NCBI RefSeq assembly: GCF_026339955.1
Contig: NZ_JAPEPW010000001.1
Span: forward strand, 4,335,001 to 4,399,000
DNA: 64,000 nt
Origin: Streptomyces sp. NBC_01549
Lineage (GTDB): Bacteria; Actinomycetota; Actinomycetes; Streptomycetales; Streptomycetaceae
Reading direction: 5' to 3'
The translations under genes and the position numbers were made by a program. The notes beneath the pieces are model-generated. The model was not told the origin of the DNA, made no database searches, and saw nothing but the letters and a program-made list of their open reading frames with translations. Below are positions 1 through 8,496 of the stretch, one piece after another. Numbering within the stretch: position 1 is the stretch's first letter; every line of letters starts with the position of its first letter.

Positions 1-1294
1 TGGTGGCCGGTGTGGTGAACGACGCCCAGACCCGGAACACCGCGTTCCAGAGCCGGAAGTGCGAGAACGAGATGTACGAGGCGTTCACGAGCTCGTCGTT
101 GTAGTGGAGCAGCCCCTGCTCCAGCTCCTCGACGTACTCGAAGCGGTCCACGGAGAAGTCGTCCTCGCGGATGGCGTCGAGGAGCCGGCCGGCGAGTGCG
201 TCGACCACCTCGAAGGTGTTGGAGAGGCCGCGGGAGTACAGCGGGTCGATGAACCCGGCCGCGTGGGACATCAGGCACCAGCGGTGGCCGATGGTCTTCT
301 TGGAGGAGTACTGCAGCCGGTCCGTGGACACCCACTCGCGGACCCGCTTGGCGCCCTCGAACTGGCGTTTCACGGCGGGATACTGATCCAGGTAGTGGTT
401 GAACTCCTCGTCGGGAGTCATGTCCTGGGGCTTGGGGTACAGACGCTCGTCGAAGGTGAGCCCGACGCTGCACAGCGGGTTCTTCGAGTCCTTGTAGTTG
501 TCGAACGGAATGATCCAGAACCAGCCCCGCTCGATCAGGTGGTGCAGGGTCCCGCCATGGAAGGGGGCCTCGGCCGGCGGGAGGAGGTTCTCGGGGTAGT
601 TGCAGACCTCGTCGTACGGTTTGATCCCGACGTAGTGGGTGAACAGCGAGCGCGCGTGGTGCTTGTGACGCGGCGGGTTCTCCCGCAGATCGAACTTCTG
701 TGCCAGGGGCGAGCGAAAGCCGCTGGCGTCGATGAGGAACTTGACGCGGAACACCTCGCCGTTCTGCCCGGTGACCGTGACAGCGTCGTCGTCGAAGTCC
801 AGGGAGGTCGCGCGCCAGTTCTGCCGCAGCGTGCAGCCGTACTTCGCGGCCACACTCAGGTAGTAGGAGTCGGTGTCCTGCCGGTAGAGGTGACTGGCCT
901 CCGTCAGCATCTTGGGGATGACGAACATGGTGGCTTCGCGCGGGTCGGGCTCGCGCCCTTTCTTGTGCGTGACGAAGCCGAAGCTCTGCTTCCTGCCGTG
1001 GTGCGGGCCGATGTTCTCGGTGACGGCCTTGATGTCGAGAAGGTGCTTGATCTCGGGCACGTCGTAGCGCACGGCCAGGTTGTGCAGCCACTCCACCAGC
1101 TGCGGGTTCTGCGACTCCCCGACCGCGAACCGCGGGTGCTGGCCCGCGTCGACGAGCAGCACCTTCGCACCCTGGCGCGCCAGGATGGCGCCGGTGATCG
1201 AGCCCGCCAGGCCCGAACCCAGGATCGCGACATCGTATTCGGGCGCCTTGTGGGCCTCGGGGGCTTCGTTCGTTGCCTCAGCCTTGCGGGTCAA
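1..1294 (-). CDS. Flavin-dependent halogenase (N-terminal ~430 residues; 3' end outside window)
   Basis: Translating the minus strand from a TTG at 1294 gives an uninterrupted frame to the window edge. It has an N-terminal FAD-binding GSGLAG (residues 26-31) and the halogenase signature WFWIIP (about 258-263), which fits the WxWxIP motif that separates flavin-dependent halogenases from ordinary monooxygenases. The family uses FADH2, oxygen and chloride to chlorinate an electron-rich ring or a carrier-bound intermediate. A GAGGAG ribosome site lies about 6 nt before the TTG; I saw no better start. The flavin reductase at 5170 could supply FADH2. It lies downstream of the FAD monooxygenase in the same direction, probably cotranscribed. 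Substrate and regiochemistry cannot be read. The family call is strong; the start is likely but unproven. Confidence 0.88.
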   Translation of the reverse strand, partial: MTRKAEATNEAPEAHKAPEYDVAILGSGLAGSITGAILARQGAKVLLVDAGQHPRFAVGESQNPQLVEWLHNLAVRYDVPEIKHLLDIKAVTENIGPHHGRKQSFGFVTHKKGREPDPREATMFVIPKMLTEASHLYRQDTDSYYLSVAAKYGCTLRQNWRATSLDFDDDAVTVTGQNGEVFRVKFLIDASGFRSPLAQKFDLRENPPRHKHHARSLFTHYVGIKPYDEVCNYPENLLPPAEAPFHGGTLHHLIERGWFWIIPFDNYKDSKNPLCSVGLTFDERLYPKPQDMTPDEEFNHYLDQYPAVKRQFEGAKRVREWVSTDRLQYSSKKTIGHRWCLMSHAAGFIDPLYSRGLSNTFEVVDALAGRLLDAIREDDFSVDRFEYVEELEQGLLHYNDELVNASYISFSHFRLWNAVFRVWASFTTPAT

Positions 1295-1317
1295 GCTGCT
1301 CTCCTCTTCTCGATGTC

Positions 1318-1399
1318 CCGCGGCGCGATCTTCCGCGCCGCGGTCTGAGGTATGGCCGATCAGGTTGAGGAATCACTGGGAGCACACCGCGAGGTGTGC
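1318..1399. other. Two hairpins between monooxygenase and halogenase genes
   Basis: A perfect 10-bp stem (CCGCGGCGCG / CGCGCCGCGG, loop ATCTTC) spans 1318-1343, and a 7-bp stem (GCACACC / GGTGTGC, loop GCGA) spans 1382-1399. Neither has a T-tract, so an mRNA processing or partial-attenuation role is as likely as termination. Confidence 0.4.
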
Positions 1400-1414
1400 G
1401 TACGGGACACGGAC

Positions 1415-2890
1415 TCAAACGCCCTGGAGGGGACGGCCGAACCAGCGGGTGAGGGCGTCGGCGAGGCCGTCGGCGGAGCTGCCGGCCTCGCCCCAGGCGA
1501 TATAGCCGTCAGGACGCACCAGCAGGTTGGCCGCGGGCGCCGCGGGGTCGTGGCGGGCCGCGGTGACGACATCGATACGGTCGCTCCACCTGGCAGCGAT
1601 CTCGCGCAGTCCGGGGCTGTCGTGGAGGTCGAGCAGCAGGCCGCGCCCCTTGTGCAGCAGCTCGTAGGTGGTCGATTTCTCCTCCCCGATCAGCAGCTCC
1701 TGGTCGGGCAGCCGTCGGCCGAGAAGCGGGTGGTGGCCAGGGCCGACGTCATAGGTGATGTCGAGGCCCGTGACCATTCCCACGAGGTGGCGCTGCACTT
1801 CGTCGAGCCGCACCAACTCGGTGAAGACGTCACGAAGCGGCTGCATCTCCGGCCCGCCGAGGTAGAGAGAGCGCTGCACCAGGGTGTTGGCGACAATGCG
1901 GGCTCCCACCGGGTGCCGCTCGCTGTGGTAGGTGTCGAGAAGTCCGGCAGGGGCGTGGCCCTTGACCTCGGCGGCGAGCTTCCACGCCAGATTGACGACG
2001 TCGCCCACTCCGGCGCTGATGCCCTGGGCGCCGATGGGAAGGTGGATGTGCGCTGCGTCGCCGGCCAAGAAGATCCGGCCGCGACGGTATGCGACCGCCT
2101 GGCGGCTGGAGTCGGTGAAGTAGCTCGTCCACAGCGGCGTAGCGCCGTGGATGTCCTCACCGGTGACGCGCTGGAAGGAGTCGGCCACCTCGTCGAAGGC
2201 GGGCGGCTCCTGGGTCTCGCGTACCCCGGCGTTCCGCTCGAAGACGACGACGCGGGTGGCCTTCGGGCCCAGGGGAAGCACCACGACCATGCCGGCCTCG
2301 CCGACCTCGCCGGTGGGGCGGAGGCGGAGCTCGACGCCGGTCAGATCGGCCATCTTCATCTCGATGGTCGCGTCGGTGCCCGGGAAGTCGATGCCGGCCA
2401 GTCGGCGGACGATGCTGCGCGCCCCGTCGCACCCCACGACGTAGGCCGCGCGCAGGCGCTTCGGGCCCTCGGGCGTGGTGAGTTCGACCTCGACGCTTTC
2501 GTCGTAGGTGTCGAGTCCGACGACCTCGTGGCCCCGGCGCACCGTGGCGCCGAGCCCGCCGGCCCAGTCGGCCAGGATGGATTCCGTGAACGACTGGGGG
2601 ACACCGCGGACACCGAAGTTGCCGCCTTCGATGATGCGGTAATCAATGGGCAGGCCGCCGAAGTGACCGATCGGGATGGTGCCGAGTTCGCCGAACTGAG
2701 GCAGTAGCCCGCGTTGGCCGAACTCCTCGATGGTGCGTGCTGAGAATCCAAGGGCCCTCGACTGCTGCATGGGCTCGGCCAGCCGGTCGACGGTGATCAC
2801 CGAAAGGCCGGCCAGTCGCAGTTCGCCTGCGAGCATGAGTCCGGAAGGGCCCGCGCCAACGACGATTACATCCGCATCGAAGCTATCCAT
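1415..2890 (-). CDS. FAD-dependent aromatic monooxygenase, PgaE/RdmE-like class
   Basis: This 491-residue protein has the three fingerprints of group A flavoprotein hydroxylases: GAGPSG at residues 12-17 for ADP binding, a CDG motif near 154-156, and GDAAH at 277-281 followed by the GAQGISAG stretch. Length and motifs match the angucycline/anthracycline hydroxylases that use NAD(P)H and oxygen to hydroxylate or oxidatively rearrange polycyclic aromatic polyketides. It is the first gene of a leftward unit that leads into the halogenase. Its promoter region carries three YTGAM repeats exactly 20 bp apart (2958-3002), so it is a likely target of a pathway regulator. The exact substrate and position are not inferable. 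Confidence 0.88.
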   Translation of the reverse strand: MDSFDADVIVVGAGPSGLMLAGELRLAGLSVITVDRLAEPMQQSRALGFSARTIEEFGQRGLLPQFGELGTIPIGHFGGLPIDYRIIEGGNFGVRGVPQSFTESILADWAGGLGATVRRGHEVVGLDTYDESVEVELTTPEGPKRLRAAYVVGCDGARSIVRRLAGIDFPGTDATIEMKMADLTGVELRLRPTGEVGEAGMVVVLPLGPKATRVVVFERNAGVRETQEPPAFDEVADSFQRVTGEDIHGATPLWTSYFTDSSRQAVAYRRGRIFLAGDAAHIHLPIGAQGISAGVGDVVNLAWKLAAEVKGHAPAGLLDTYHSERHPVGARIVANTLVQRSLYLGGPEMQPLRDVFTELVRLDEVQRHLVGMVTGLDITYDVGPGHHPLLGRRLPDQELLIGEEKSTTYELLHKGRGLLLDLHDSPGLREIAARWSDRIDVVTAARHDPAAPAANLLVRPDGYIAWGEAGSSADGLADALTRWFGRPLQGV

Positions 2891-2957
2891 CTTCCCTCTT
2901 CCGACTGGCGTTTCCTCCAGTATTCCGAGGGCGTCGCACGAGATAAATGGGCGCGGC

Positions 2958-3002
2958 TTCAGGGCTCTGACAAGTTCGTCAAATCTGCTACAGCTACTTC
3001 AG
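2958..3002 (-). promoter_or_regulatory. Three 20-bp-phased direct repeats upstream of the FAD monooxygenase
   Basis: Read on the minus strand, the cores are CTGAA (2998-3002), TTGAC (2978-2982) and CTGAA (2958-2962), each exactly 20 bp from the next and ending 68 bp before the monooxygenase start. The same YTGAM core at 20-21 bp spacing occurs at 7496-7567 and, with two copies, at 12570-12595. Binding by the OmpR-type regulator at 8497 is inference. Confidence 0.5.
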
Positions 3003-3032
3003 TCGAAGGGCAGAACGCGGCAGGGGGTGCAG

Positions 3033-3076
3033 ATACGTGATGGCGCCGGGAACGAATTCCCGGCGCCATCACGTAT
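3033..3076. terminator. Perfect 20-bp hairpin after the PPOX gene
   Basis: The arms 3033-3052 and 3057-3076 are exact inverted complements with loop CGAA. The hairpin starts 17 bp past the stop of the leftward PPOX gene and precedes the monooxygenase promoter. It therefore probably ends the MFS-PPOX transcript. Confidence 0.7.
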
Positions 3077-3093
3077 GCGCTTGTCCGTCGCTG

Positions 3094-3483
3094 CTAGTAG
3101 AGGCCCATCGCTCGGTCGACCGCTATCTCGATCACTACCAGACCCGGCGGATCCGGGGGCGGACACCAGTACCGCTTCGCATAGCGGCGTGCGCCTTCGA
3201 CGACCCGTTGTGGATCGGTGGACACCGTGGCGGTGCCCTCAAGGGTGATCCAGCGGTGCCCCGCCGCTTGGCAGACCGCGACGCGACTGCCGGGGCGGGT
3301 CAACAGATTCCTGGCCTTCTGGCGCGAGGCGGCGGTCATGACCCGCGCCAATCCGGCGTCGGCGTCCCAGGTGAAGCGGACCGGTGCCACATGGGGCGAG
3401 CCGTCGGGGCGGAGAGTGGTCAGGGTGCACAGGTGGTTCTCGGCCAGGAAGGCCTCGGCCGGGGCCGACAGGGGTAGGGACAT
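3094..3483 (-). CDS. PPOX-class (pyridoxamine 5'-phosphate oxidase-like) flavin/F420-binding protein
   Basis: This 129-residue protein has the compact split-barrel pattern of the PPOX / F420-dependent family: an N-terminal helix, then LCTLTTLRPDGSPHVAPVRF, then HRWITLEGTATV. Members bind FMN, FAD, F420 or heme, and several act as reductases or oxidases in actinobacterial clusters. It starts 10 bp after the MFS transporter stop and is followed by a strong terminator, so the two form one operon. A redox tailoring or detoxification role is inferred from context only; the cofactor cannot be told from the sequence. Confidence 0.72.
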   Translation of the reverse strand: MSLPLSAPAEAFLAENHLCTLTTLRPDGSPHVAPVRFTWDADAGLARVMTAASRQKARNLLTRPGSRVAVCQAAGHRWITLEGTATVSTDPQRVVEGARRYAKRYWCPPPDPPGLVVIEIAVDRAMGLY

Positions 3484-3493
3484 TGGTCGTCCT

Positions 3494-4981
3494 TCAGGCC
3501 GCGGGGATGCCGTCGTGCTCCGACGTCCTCATCATGGGCAGCAGCAGCGCGATGAGGATCGCGCCCACGGAGAACCAGAACCCGACGATGAAGGCGTGGT
3601 GGAAGACGCGCGTACGGGCCTCCCGTACGAGGTCGGGATCACCGTGGGCCCACTTCTCCAGGCTGCGGGTGTTGCTGAAGGCGATGGTGGCGGCGATGGC
3701 GACGCCGAAGGCGCCTCCCGCCTCCTGGCTCGTGCTGATGAGCCCCGCGGCCAGTCCGGCCTCGTTCTTCTCGACTCCGGTGAACGCGGCGATCTGCAAC
3801 GGCACGAAGGAGACGCCGAGGCCCAGCCCGACGGTGAGGAAGGCCGGCAGCACATGGGTCAGGTAGGTGCTGTCCGAGGGCAGCCGCCAGAGCATCAGCA
3901 TGCCTGCGGCGGTGAAGGCGAGACCGCTGAGGAGAACCGGCTTGGCCGGGACCTTGGTGATCAGTTGCGAGGAGACGCCCGCGCCGACCGCTGTGATCAG
4001 GGCGAGTGGGGCGTAGGCCAGGCCGGTCCTGATCGGCGTGTATTCCAGGACCCCCTGCATGAAGAGGCTCGCGAAGAAGAACAGCGTCACCAGGGTGCCG
4101 AACAGAAGGATGGCGACGATGTTGGCCATGGTCAGCACCTTGCGCCGGAAGATGCGGAGCGGGATCAGGGGCGACTGCGCCCGCTGTTCCACCAGGATGA
4201 AGGCGACCAGCAGGACGGCTGCGACGGCCAGGCTGCCGAGGCTGCGGGCGGATGCCCAGCCCACGTCGATGGTCTGCCCAAGGGTGTAGATGGTGAGCAC
4301 CAGGGTTCCGGTGAGGAGGACGGCACCGACCGTGTCGAAGGACTTGCGGCGCTCCTCGGAGCGGCTCTCGGGCAGGACGAAAGGAGCCGCGATCGCGGCC
4401 GCCACACCGATCGGTACGTTGACGAAGAAGATCCAGCGCCAGCCGGGCCCCTCCGTGAAGAGACCGCCCAGAATGACACCGGCGACGGACGAGATACCAC
4501 CCATCGCACCCCACACACCGAGGGCCTTGTTGCGCTCGGGGCCCTCGGCGAACGTGTTGGTCAGCAGGCTGAGTGCGGCCGGAGCGATGAACGCCGCTCC
4601 GAGACCCTGCACCGCGCGGGCGGTGATGAGCAAGAAGGTGCCCTGGGCGAGGCCCGCGCAGAGGGAGGCCACGGCGAACGTGATCAGGCCGGTCTGCAGA
4701 ATGCGTCGACGCCCGAATGCGTCGGCGAGGCGGCCACCCAGCAGCAGGAATCCGCCGAGGACCGTTCCGTAACCCGTCACGATGTACTGCAAATAGGCTT
4801 CGGAGATGTTGAGGTCATCCTCGATCGTCGGCAGAGCGACGTTCACGACCGTTACGTCGAGAAACGTCATGAGTCCGGCAACGCAGAGGAATGCCAGAAT
4901 CAGGCCCGGGCGACGGGCCACCTGAGGCTGTGCCGCGTTTGATGTCTCGGGCGGACTGGACAAGGACTCTGGGATCGACAT
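3494..4981 (-). CDS. MFS drug-efflux transporter, DHA2 (EmrB/QacA) type
   Basis: The 495-residue protein has about 14 hydrophobic segments, the expected count for DHA2 proton antiporters. MFS motif A is visible as GGRLADAFGRRR after the second segment, preceded by DVTVVNVALPTIEDDL, which is highly typical of EmrB/QacA proteins. It sits among biosynthetic genes and probably exports the cluster product, giving self-resistance. The upstream gap (4982-5169) holds a 24-nt element shared, with 3 mismatches, with the promoter of the HxlR gene at 12062. That makes the exporter a candidate HxlR target. The family is certain; the exported substrate is inferred. Confidence 0.9.
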   Translation of the reverse strand: MSIPESLSSPPETSNAAQPQVARRPGLILAFLCVAGLMTFLDVTVVNVALPTIEDDLNISEAYLQYIVTGYGTVLGGFLLLGGRLADAFGRRRILQTGLITFAVASLCAGLAQGTFLLITARAVQGLGAAFIAPAALSLLTNTFAEGPERNKALGVWGAMGGISSVAGVILGGLFTEGPGWRWIFFVNVPIGVAAAIAAPFVLPESRSEERRKSFDTVGAVLLTGTLVLTIYTLGQTIDVGWASARSLGSLAVAAVLLVAFILVEQRAQSPLIPLRIFRRKVLTMANIVAILLFGTLVTLFFFASLFMQGVLEYTPIRTGLAYAPLALITAVGAGVSSQLITKVPAKPVLLSGLAFTAAGMLMLWRLPSDSTYLTHVLPAFLTVGLGLGVSFVPLQIAAFTGVEKNEAGLAAGLISTSQEAGGAFGVAIAATIAFSNTRSLEKWAHGDPDLVREARTRVFHHAFIVGFWFSVGAILIALLLPMMRTSEHDGIPAA

Positions 4982-5100
4982 GGCAATTCCTGGCGGTTAG
5001 TGGGTTTGATAATTCGGCACGAAGGGCGCAGAAATGTGGCGAGTGCCGAATCCGGGGGAGTTATTGCGTCGTCCCAGCGACGCTAGCATCCGCAGGCAAG

Positions 5101-5136
5101 TAGGTACCTAGGGGAAAGTGACTTACCTGGAGGTGG
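5101..5136 (+). promoter_or_regulatory. HxlR-type operator-like element upstream of the MFS gene
   Basis: Bases 5113-5136 match 12037-12060, directly upstream of the HxlR gene, at 21 of 24 positions (GGAAAGYGACTTMCCTGGAG core). Both copies are preceded by a TACC half-site. The element includes CTTACC and GGAAAG half-sites in inverted orientation. Here no gene follows on the plus strand, so its role is probably as an operator for the leftward MFS gene. Confidence 0.5.
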
Positions 5137-5169
5137 ATCGAGGCGCGGCAGGGCCCCTGCGAACCACGG

Positions 5170-5694
5170 TCAGCTTGCGAGTTCGCCGTCCAGCGCGCGT
5201 ATGGAGCCCCGGTAGAAGATCAGCGGATCCTCGTCCTGGCCCGCCGCGCCCAGTCCGACGACTTCACCGAGCACGATCGTGTGGTCGCCGCCGTCGTACT
5301 CCTCGACCAGCCGGCAGGAGAGGTAGGCCAGAGCCCCGCTCAGGACCGGCAGGCCGTCCGCGGTCCGGTGGTGTGGCACGTCCTCGACCTTCGCGGACTC
5401 CCGGCCGGCGAATGCCCAGGCGAGCGACTCCTGTTGGCGCGTCAGGAAGTTGACGACAAAGCCACCCGACTGCTGGATCGGTGAACGCAGCCGGGAGTGC
5501 TGATGCAAGCAGAACAGCACCAGCGGCGGTTCCAGCGACACCGAGGTGAAGGAGTTGACCGTCGTCCCGGCCGAACTGCCGGGCGTGCCGGTGGTGATGA
5601 CCGTGACGCCGGTGGCGAAGTGCGCGCACACACGGCGCAGCGCGGCACCTTCGATCGGCTGCATCTGATGCGATGACTGCTGTGCGGGAATCAC
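5170..5694 (-). CDS. NAD(P)H:flavin oxidoreductase (HpaC/ActVB-like)
   Basis: This 174-residue protein matches the flavin-reductase family of short two-component partners: an N-terminal LRRVCAHFATGVTVITT segment, then NSFTSVSLEPPLVLFCL for flavin binding, and GDHTIVLGEV near the C-terminus, the usual GDHxI nicotinamide-site motif. These enzymes make free FADH2 or FMNH2 for separate oxygenases and halogenases. The halogenase at 1-1294 needs such a partner. The gene is the last in a leftward unit with the SnoaL-like and antiporter genes; only 14 bp separate it from the antiporter stop. Confidence 0.86.
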   Translation of the reverse strand: MIPAQQSSHQMQPIEGAALRRVCAHFATGVTVITTGTPGSSAGTTVNSFTSVSLEPPLVLFCLHQHSRLRSPIQQSGGFVVNFLTRQQESLAWAFAGRESAKVEDVPHHRTADGLPVLSGALAYLSCRLVEEYDGGDHTIVLGEVVGLGAAGQDEDPLIFYRGSIRALDGELAS

Positions 5695-5708
5695 GAAAGC
5701 CCTCTCGC

Positions 5709-7010
5709 TCAGGTACGCGGGCCGCTGAAGTCCGCGACGGGTTGTTCGGGCAGCGGCGTGGCCAGGGCCTCACGTTTGGACAGCAGTGGACCCGCCATCG
5801 CGGTCGTGACAAGCGCCATGATCACGAGCATGGTGAACATGCGCCCGTCGAGGACGCCCAGGCTCACAGCCGCGTTGAGGATGATGAGTTCGGTCAGTCC
5901 TCGGGTGTTCATGAGGAGGCCGAGGTCCTTGGACTCGCGCCAGGAAAGCCCGGAGAGCCGGGCCGGAACGATCGCGCCGAGCAGCTTGCCCGCACAGGCG
6001 ACAGCGATGAGCAGTGCGAGCGCGAGACAGTCGCCCTTGGTCAGGGCGCTGATATCAACGCCCAGTCCGGTGACGATGAAGAACACCGGAAGGAGCACCA
6101 GGCCCACGTTGTCGATCGGCTTGCGCAGATGCTGGGCCAGCACCCTTGCCGGTTCGCGGGGCATCACGAAGCCGAACAGGAAGGCGCCGAAGATGGCGTG
6201 GATGCCGATCCAGGACGTCAGCCACGAGGACAGGAAGACGCCCGCGCACAGCAGCATGAGCAAGGGCGACCAGCGTTCGACGCTCGCCCAGCGCCAGATC
6301 AGCCGCGTGAGGAGCGGTCGGACCGCGAGGAGCATCAGCGCCACGTAACCGACACTGAGAGCGCCGATCCGTGCCAGGCTCGCGTAGTCGCCGTCCGCGC
6401 TGACCAGGGCAGAGACATAGGCCAGCAGGCACCACGCGAGCACGTCGTCTATGGCGGCGCTGGCCAGGGCGAGGGTTCCCACCCGGGTGTCCATCAGCTT
6501 GTTGTCGGTGAGGATCCGGGCCAGCACCGGGAACGCGGTCACTGACATCGCCGTACCCATGAAGGTGGCGAAGGCGGCGAACGATATGTGGTGCCCGGCA
6601 ACCGTCGAATGGTGCGGATAGAGCATGGTCGCGACGGCCACGCCGAGGCCGAAGGCGATCGCGATGGAGGAGAGGGAGACCCCGGCGGCCAGGCCGGCGT
6701 GCGGCTTGACGAGCCGCTTTTCGAACTCCCAGCCCACGACGAACATGAAGAGGACCAAGCCCACTTGGGACACCGCCGACAGCAGCGGCCGGACGTCGGC
6801 GGGGAAGACGACCTGCGGCAGGTTGCCAGGCAGTCGGCCGAGGACGCTGGGGCCGAGCATGATGCCGGCGGCGATCTCCCCGATGACGACAGGTTGGCGC
6901 AGCCGCCGTGCGAACCGGCCGAGCACAAGCCCCGTCAGGAGTACGACGGCTATGTCGGCCAGCATGATCGCTGTCTGCATGTCCTGGGGCGCCGCCGCCG
7001 TGGTGATCAC
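5709..7010 (-). CDS. Kef-type cation/proton antiporter (CPA2 family)
   Basis: The open frame extends further upstream, but the antiporter itself starts at GTG 7010, where GTGA overlaps the SnoaL-like stop (translational coupling). The 433-residue product has 12-13 hydrophobic segments and CPA2 features such as VVIGEIAAGIMLGPSVLG early on, and the AIDDVLAW stretch typical of the ion-binding helix pair. It belongs with Na+(K+)/H+ antiporters of the KefB/GerN type. Similar antiporters occur in aromatic polyketide clusters and are usually linked to self-resistance or export. It lacks the large C-terminal RCK/TrkA domain of full-length Kef proteins. The transported ion cannot be read. Confidence 0.85.
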   Translation of the reverse strand: MITTAAAPQDMQTAIMLADIAVVLLTGLVLGRFARRLRQPVVIGEIAAGIMLGPSVLGRLPGNLPQVVFPADVRPLLSAVSQVGLVLFMFVVGWEFEKRLVKPHAGLAAGVSLSSIAIAFGLGVAVATMLYPHHSTVAGHHISFAAFATFMGTAMSVTAFPVLARILTDNKLMDTRVGTLALASAAIDDVLAWCLLAYVSALVSADGDYASLARIGALSVGYVALMLLAVRPLLTRLIWRWASVERWSPLLMLLCAGVFLSSWLTSWIGIHAIFGAFLFGFVMPREPARVLAQHLRKPIDNVGLVLLPVFFIVTGLGVDISALTKGDCLALALLIAVACAGKLLGAIVPARLSGLSWRESKDLGLLMNTRGLTELIILNAAVSLGVLDGRMFTMLVIMALVTTAMAGPLLSKREALATPLPEQPVADFSGPRT

Positions 7011-7447
7011 CGGTCCTCCCCGGCGCGGGGCGGGCTGCCGGTCATCCAGACCACGCGGAAATCGAGCGCGGCAAGTCGCCAACCGCCGCTTGTGCGGAGG
7101 GCTTCGCCGGTGACCAGGGTGCCGGTCACGAAGAGCGGCTCGGCCGCCGTGCCGGGACGGTGAACGTGCGTGGAGACGAGGTTGGCCCGCAGACAGGCCC
7201 GGTCGTCGTCGACGAGATCGACGACCGTGGGCGAGTTGAGATGCTGCGTCCGCTCGAACATGGCCAGGGCGTCGCGGTGATAGGCGGCGAGGCCGTTGAT
7301 GCCTTGGTGGCGGCTCATCGGGAACTCGATGCGTGCGTCCTCGGTGAACAGGGTCGCGGCCCACTCATCGTCGAGCTTGTCGTCATCGAGGTTTATGAGA
7401 TAACGGTCGAGCAGGGCGCCTATGGCGACTGACTTGACTGACTGCAT
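7007..7447 (-). CDS. SnoaL-like / NTF2-fold protein
   Basis: This 146-residue protein has the alpha+beta cone layout of SnoaL-like domains: an N-terminal helix with LLDRYLINLDDDKLDDEWAATLFTEDARIEFP, a middle GINGLAAYHRDAL helix and C-terminal strands with GGWRLAALDFRVVW. SnoaL relatives act as cyclases, hydroxylases or isomerases on aromatic polyketides, but many are uncharacterised. It heads the leftward unit with the antiporter and flavin reductase. Its start faces the repeat array at 7496-7567, shared with the divergent ABM gene. Catalysis is not established. Confidence 0.72.
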   Translation of the reverse strand: MQSVKSVAIGALLDRYLINLDDDKLDDEWAATLFTEDARIEFPMSRHQGINGLAAYHRDALAMFERTQHLNSPTVVDLVDDDRACLRANLVSTHVHRPGTAAEPLFVTGTLVTGEALRTSGGWRLAALDFRVVWMTGSPPRAGEDR

Positions 7448-7495
7448 TGCTCAATCATGGAGTCGTTTCCGGCGGCTCTCCAAGGTCGTTTGTCA

Positions 7496-7567
7496 AAGAC
7501 TTGACGCTGCTGCAGAAGATCTGAAGACCCTCCGGAAGACTTGACGATCGTGCTGTAAGTCTTGAAC
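7496..7567 (+). promoter_or_regulatory. Array of four 11-bp direct repeats at 20-21 bp spacing
   Basis: AAGACTTGACG occurs at 7496 and 7536, AAGATCTGAAG at 7516 and AAGTCTTGAAC at 7557. The period is 20, 20 and 21 bp, which places all copies on one helical face. The array lies in the divergent promoter between the SnoaL-antiporter-reductase unit and the ABM gene. It looks like a cooperative binding site for a winged-helix activator. Confidence 0.6.
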
Positions 7568-7801
7568 CGCGCCCACTTTCTCTTGGCAAGGCACCTTTGC
7601 CATGCTGCTCTGGGCACACCGGCCGAAGGGGCGAGCGCCGGACCGGGCGGCGCCCCAATTCTCGCGGAGATCGGCTTCGCAGAATTCCACTTCAGGAAGA
7701 AGGAAGAATGCCGAAGATAGCGGCAGACGGTCAGCACCTGACCGTTCTCAATCTGCTTCTCGACGGACGCCCCCGAGAAGCAGGAGAGCCTGCTCGGGGC
7801 C

Positions 7802-8401
7802 ATGCGGGAGATCGTGGACGCTGCGGCCTATCCGGGCTGGATCTCCAGCACCGTCCACAGCGGCGAGGAAAAGCCGGGCACCGCCAACTTCATCCAGTGG
7901 CGCAGCACCGAAGACCTGGAAGCCCGATATGCCGGGGAGGAGTTCAAGCACCGTACGCTGCCGCTCTTCCGCGAGATCACGACATCGATCCGGCTGCTGC
8001 AGAACGAGGTGGTCTTCACCCAGCAGAAGCCCGCCCTGGGTGGCGTGACCGAGGTCTCCCCCGACCGGGACGACTACACGGTCATCGAGGTCCTGGGTGT
8101 CGCGGAGGAGAACCAGGAGGACCTGCTCGACGCCCTCGGCCCGTCCCAGGAGTGGCTGCTGGACGTACCGGGTTACCGCACCCACACCGTCCTGCGCGGT
8201 CTGCGGGCGCGTGGACTGGATGGCTCCTTCGTCGTGTCGTACGAGCAGTGGGACGACAAGGAGTCCTACGACGCCTTCCGCGCTCAGGCGGAGAGCGAGC
8301 GGTCCGCCGCCCGCCAGAAGTCCGACGCCCGAGTGGACGCTCTCGCGACCTCCCGCGACTGGAACACCTACCGCGTCGTCCACACGCGGTCTGCCGGTTA
8401 G
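7802..8401 (+). CDS. Tandem antibiotic-biosynthesis-monooxygenase (ABM) domain protein, probable 5' frameshift
   Basis: The 199 residues from ATG 7802 hold two ABM-like halves, roughly 1-95 and 105-199, each with a strand/helix pattern such as PGWISSTVHSG and a FIQWRS or SYEQW strand. Cofactor-free ABM enzymes oxidise aromatic polyketides, for example anthrones to quinones. The expected N-terminus is in another frame: ATG 7708, preceded by AGGAAGAAGGAAG, encodes MPKIAADGQHLTVLNL, while the 7802 frame reads STDAPEKQESLLGA just upstream of its ATG without any start codon. One extra base near 7755-7760 would explain this. The gene may be inactive, or the base may be an error. Confidence 0.75.
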   Translation: MREIVDAAAYPGWISSTVHSGEEKPGTANFIQWRSTEDLEARYAGEEFKHRTLPLFREITTSIRLLQNEVVFTQQKPALGGVTEVSPDRDDYTVIEVLGVAEENQEDLLDALGPSQEWLLDVPGYRTHTVLRGLRARGLDGSFVVSYEQWDDKESYDAFRAQAESERSAARQKSDARVDALATSRDWNTYRVVHTRSAG

Positions 8402-8496
8402 TAGACAGTCCGATCCGCTCAGGCGGGGGTGCGGCCGACGCCTCGGCGCCGGCCACATCCCCGTCAGGCATGTTGTGCCTCGGCGTGGAGTTGACG

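Noticed and set aside
5118..5453. Plus-strand ORF behind the ribosome-site-like CTGGAGG at 5127
   Set aside because: The frame is Arg/Pro-rich without any motif and overlaps the flavin reductase gene on the other strand. The upstream sequence is better read as an operator copy.
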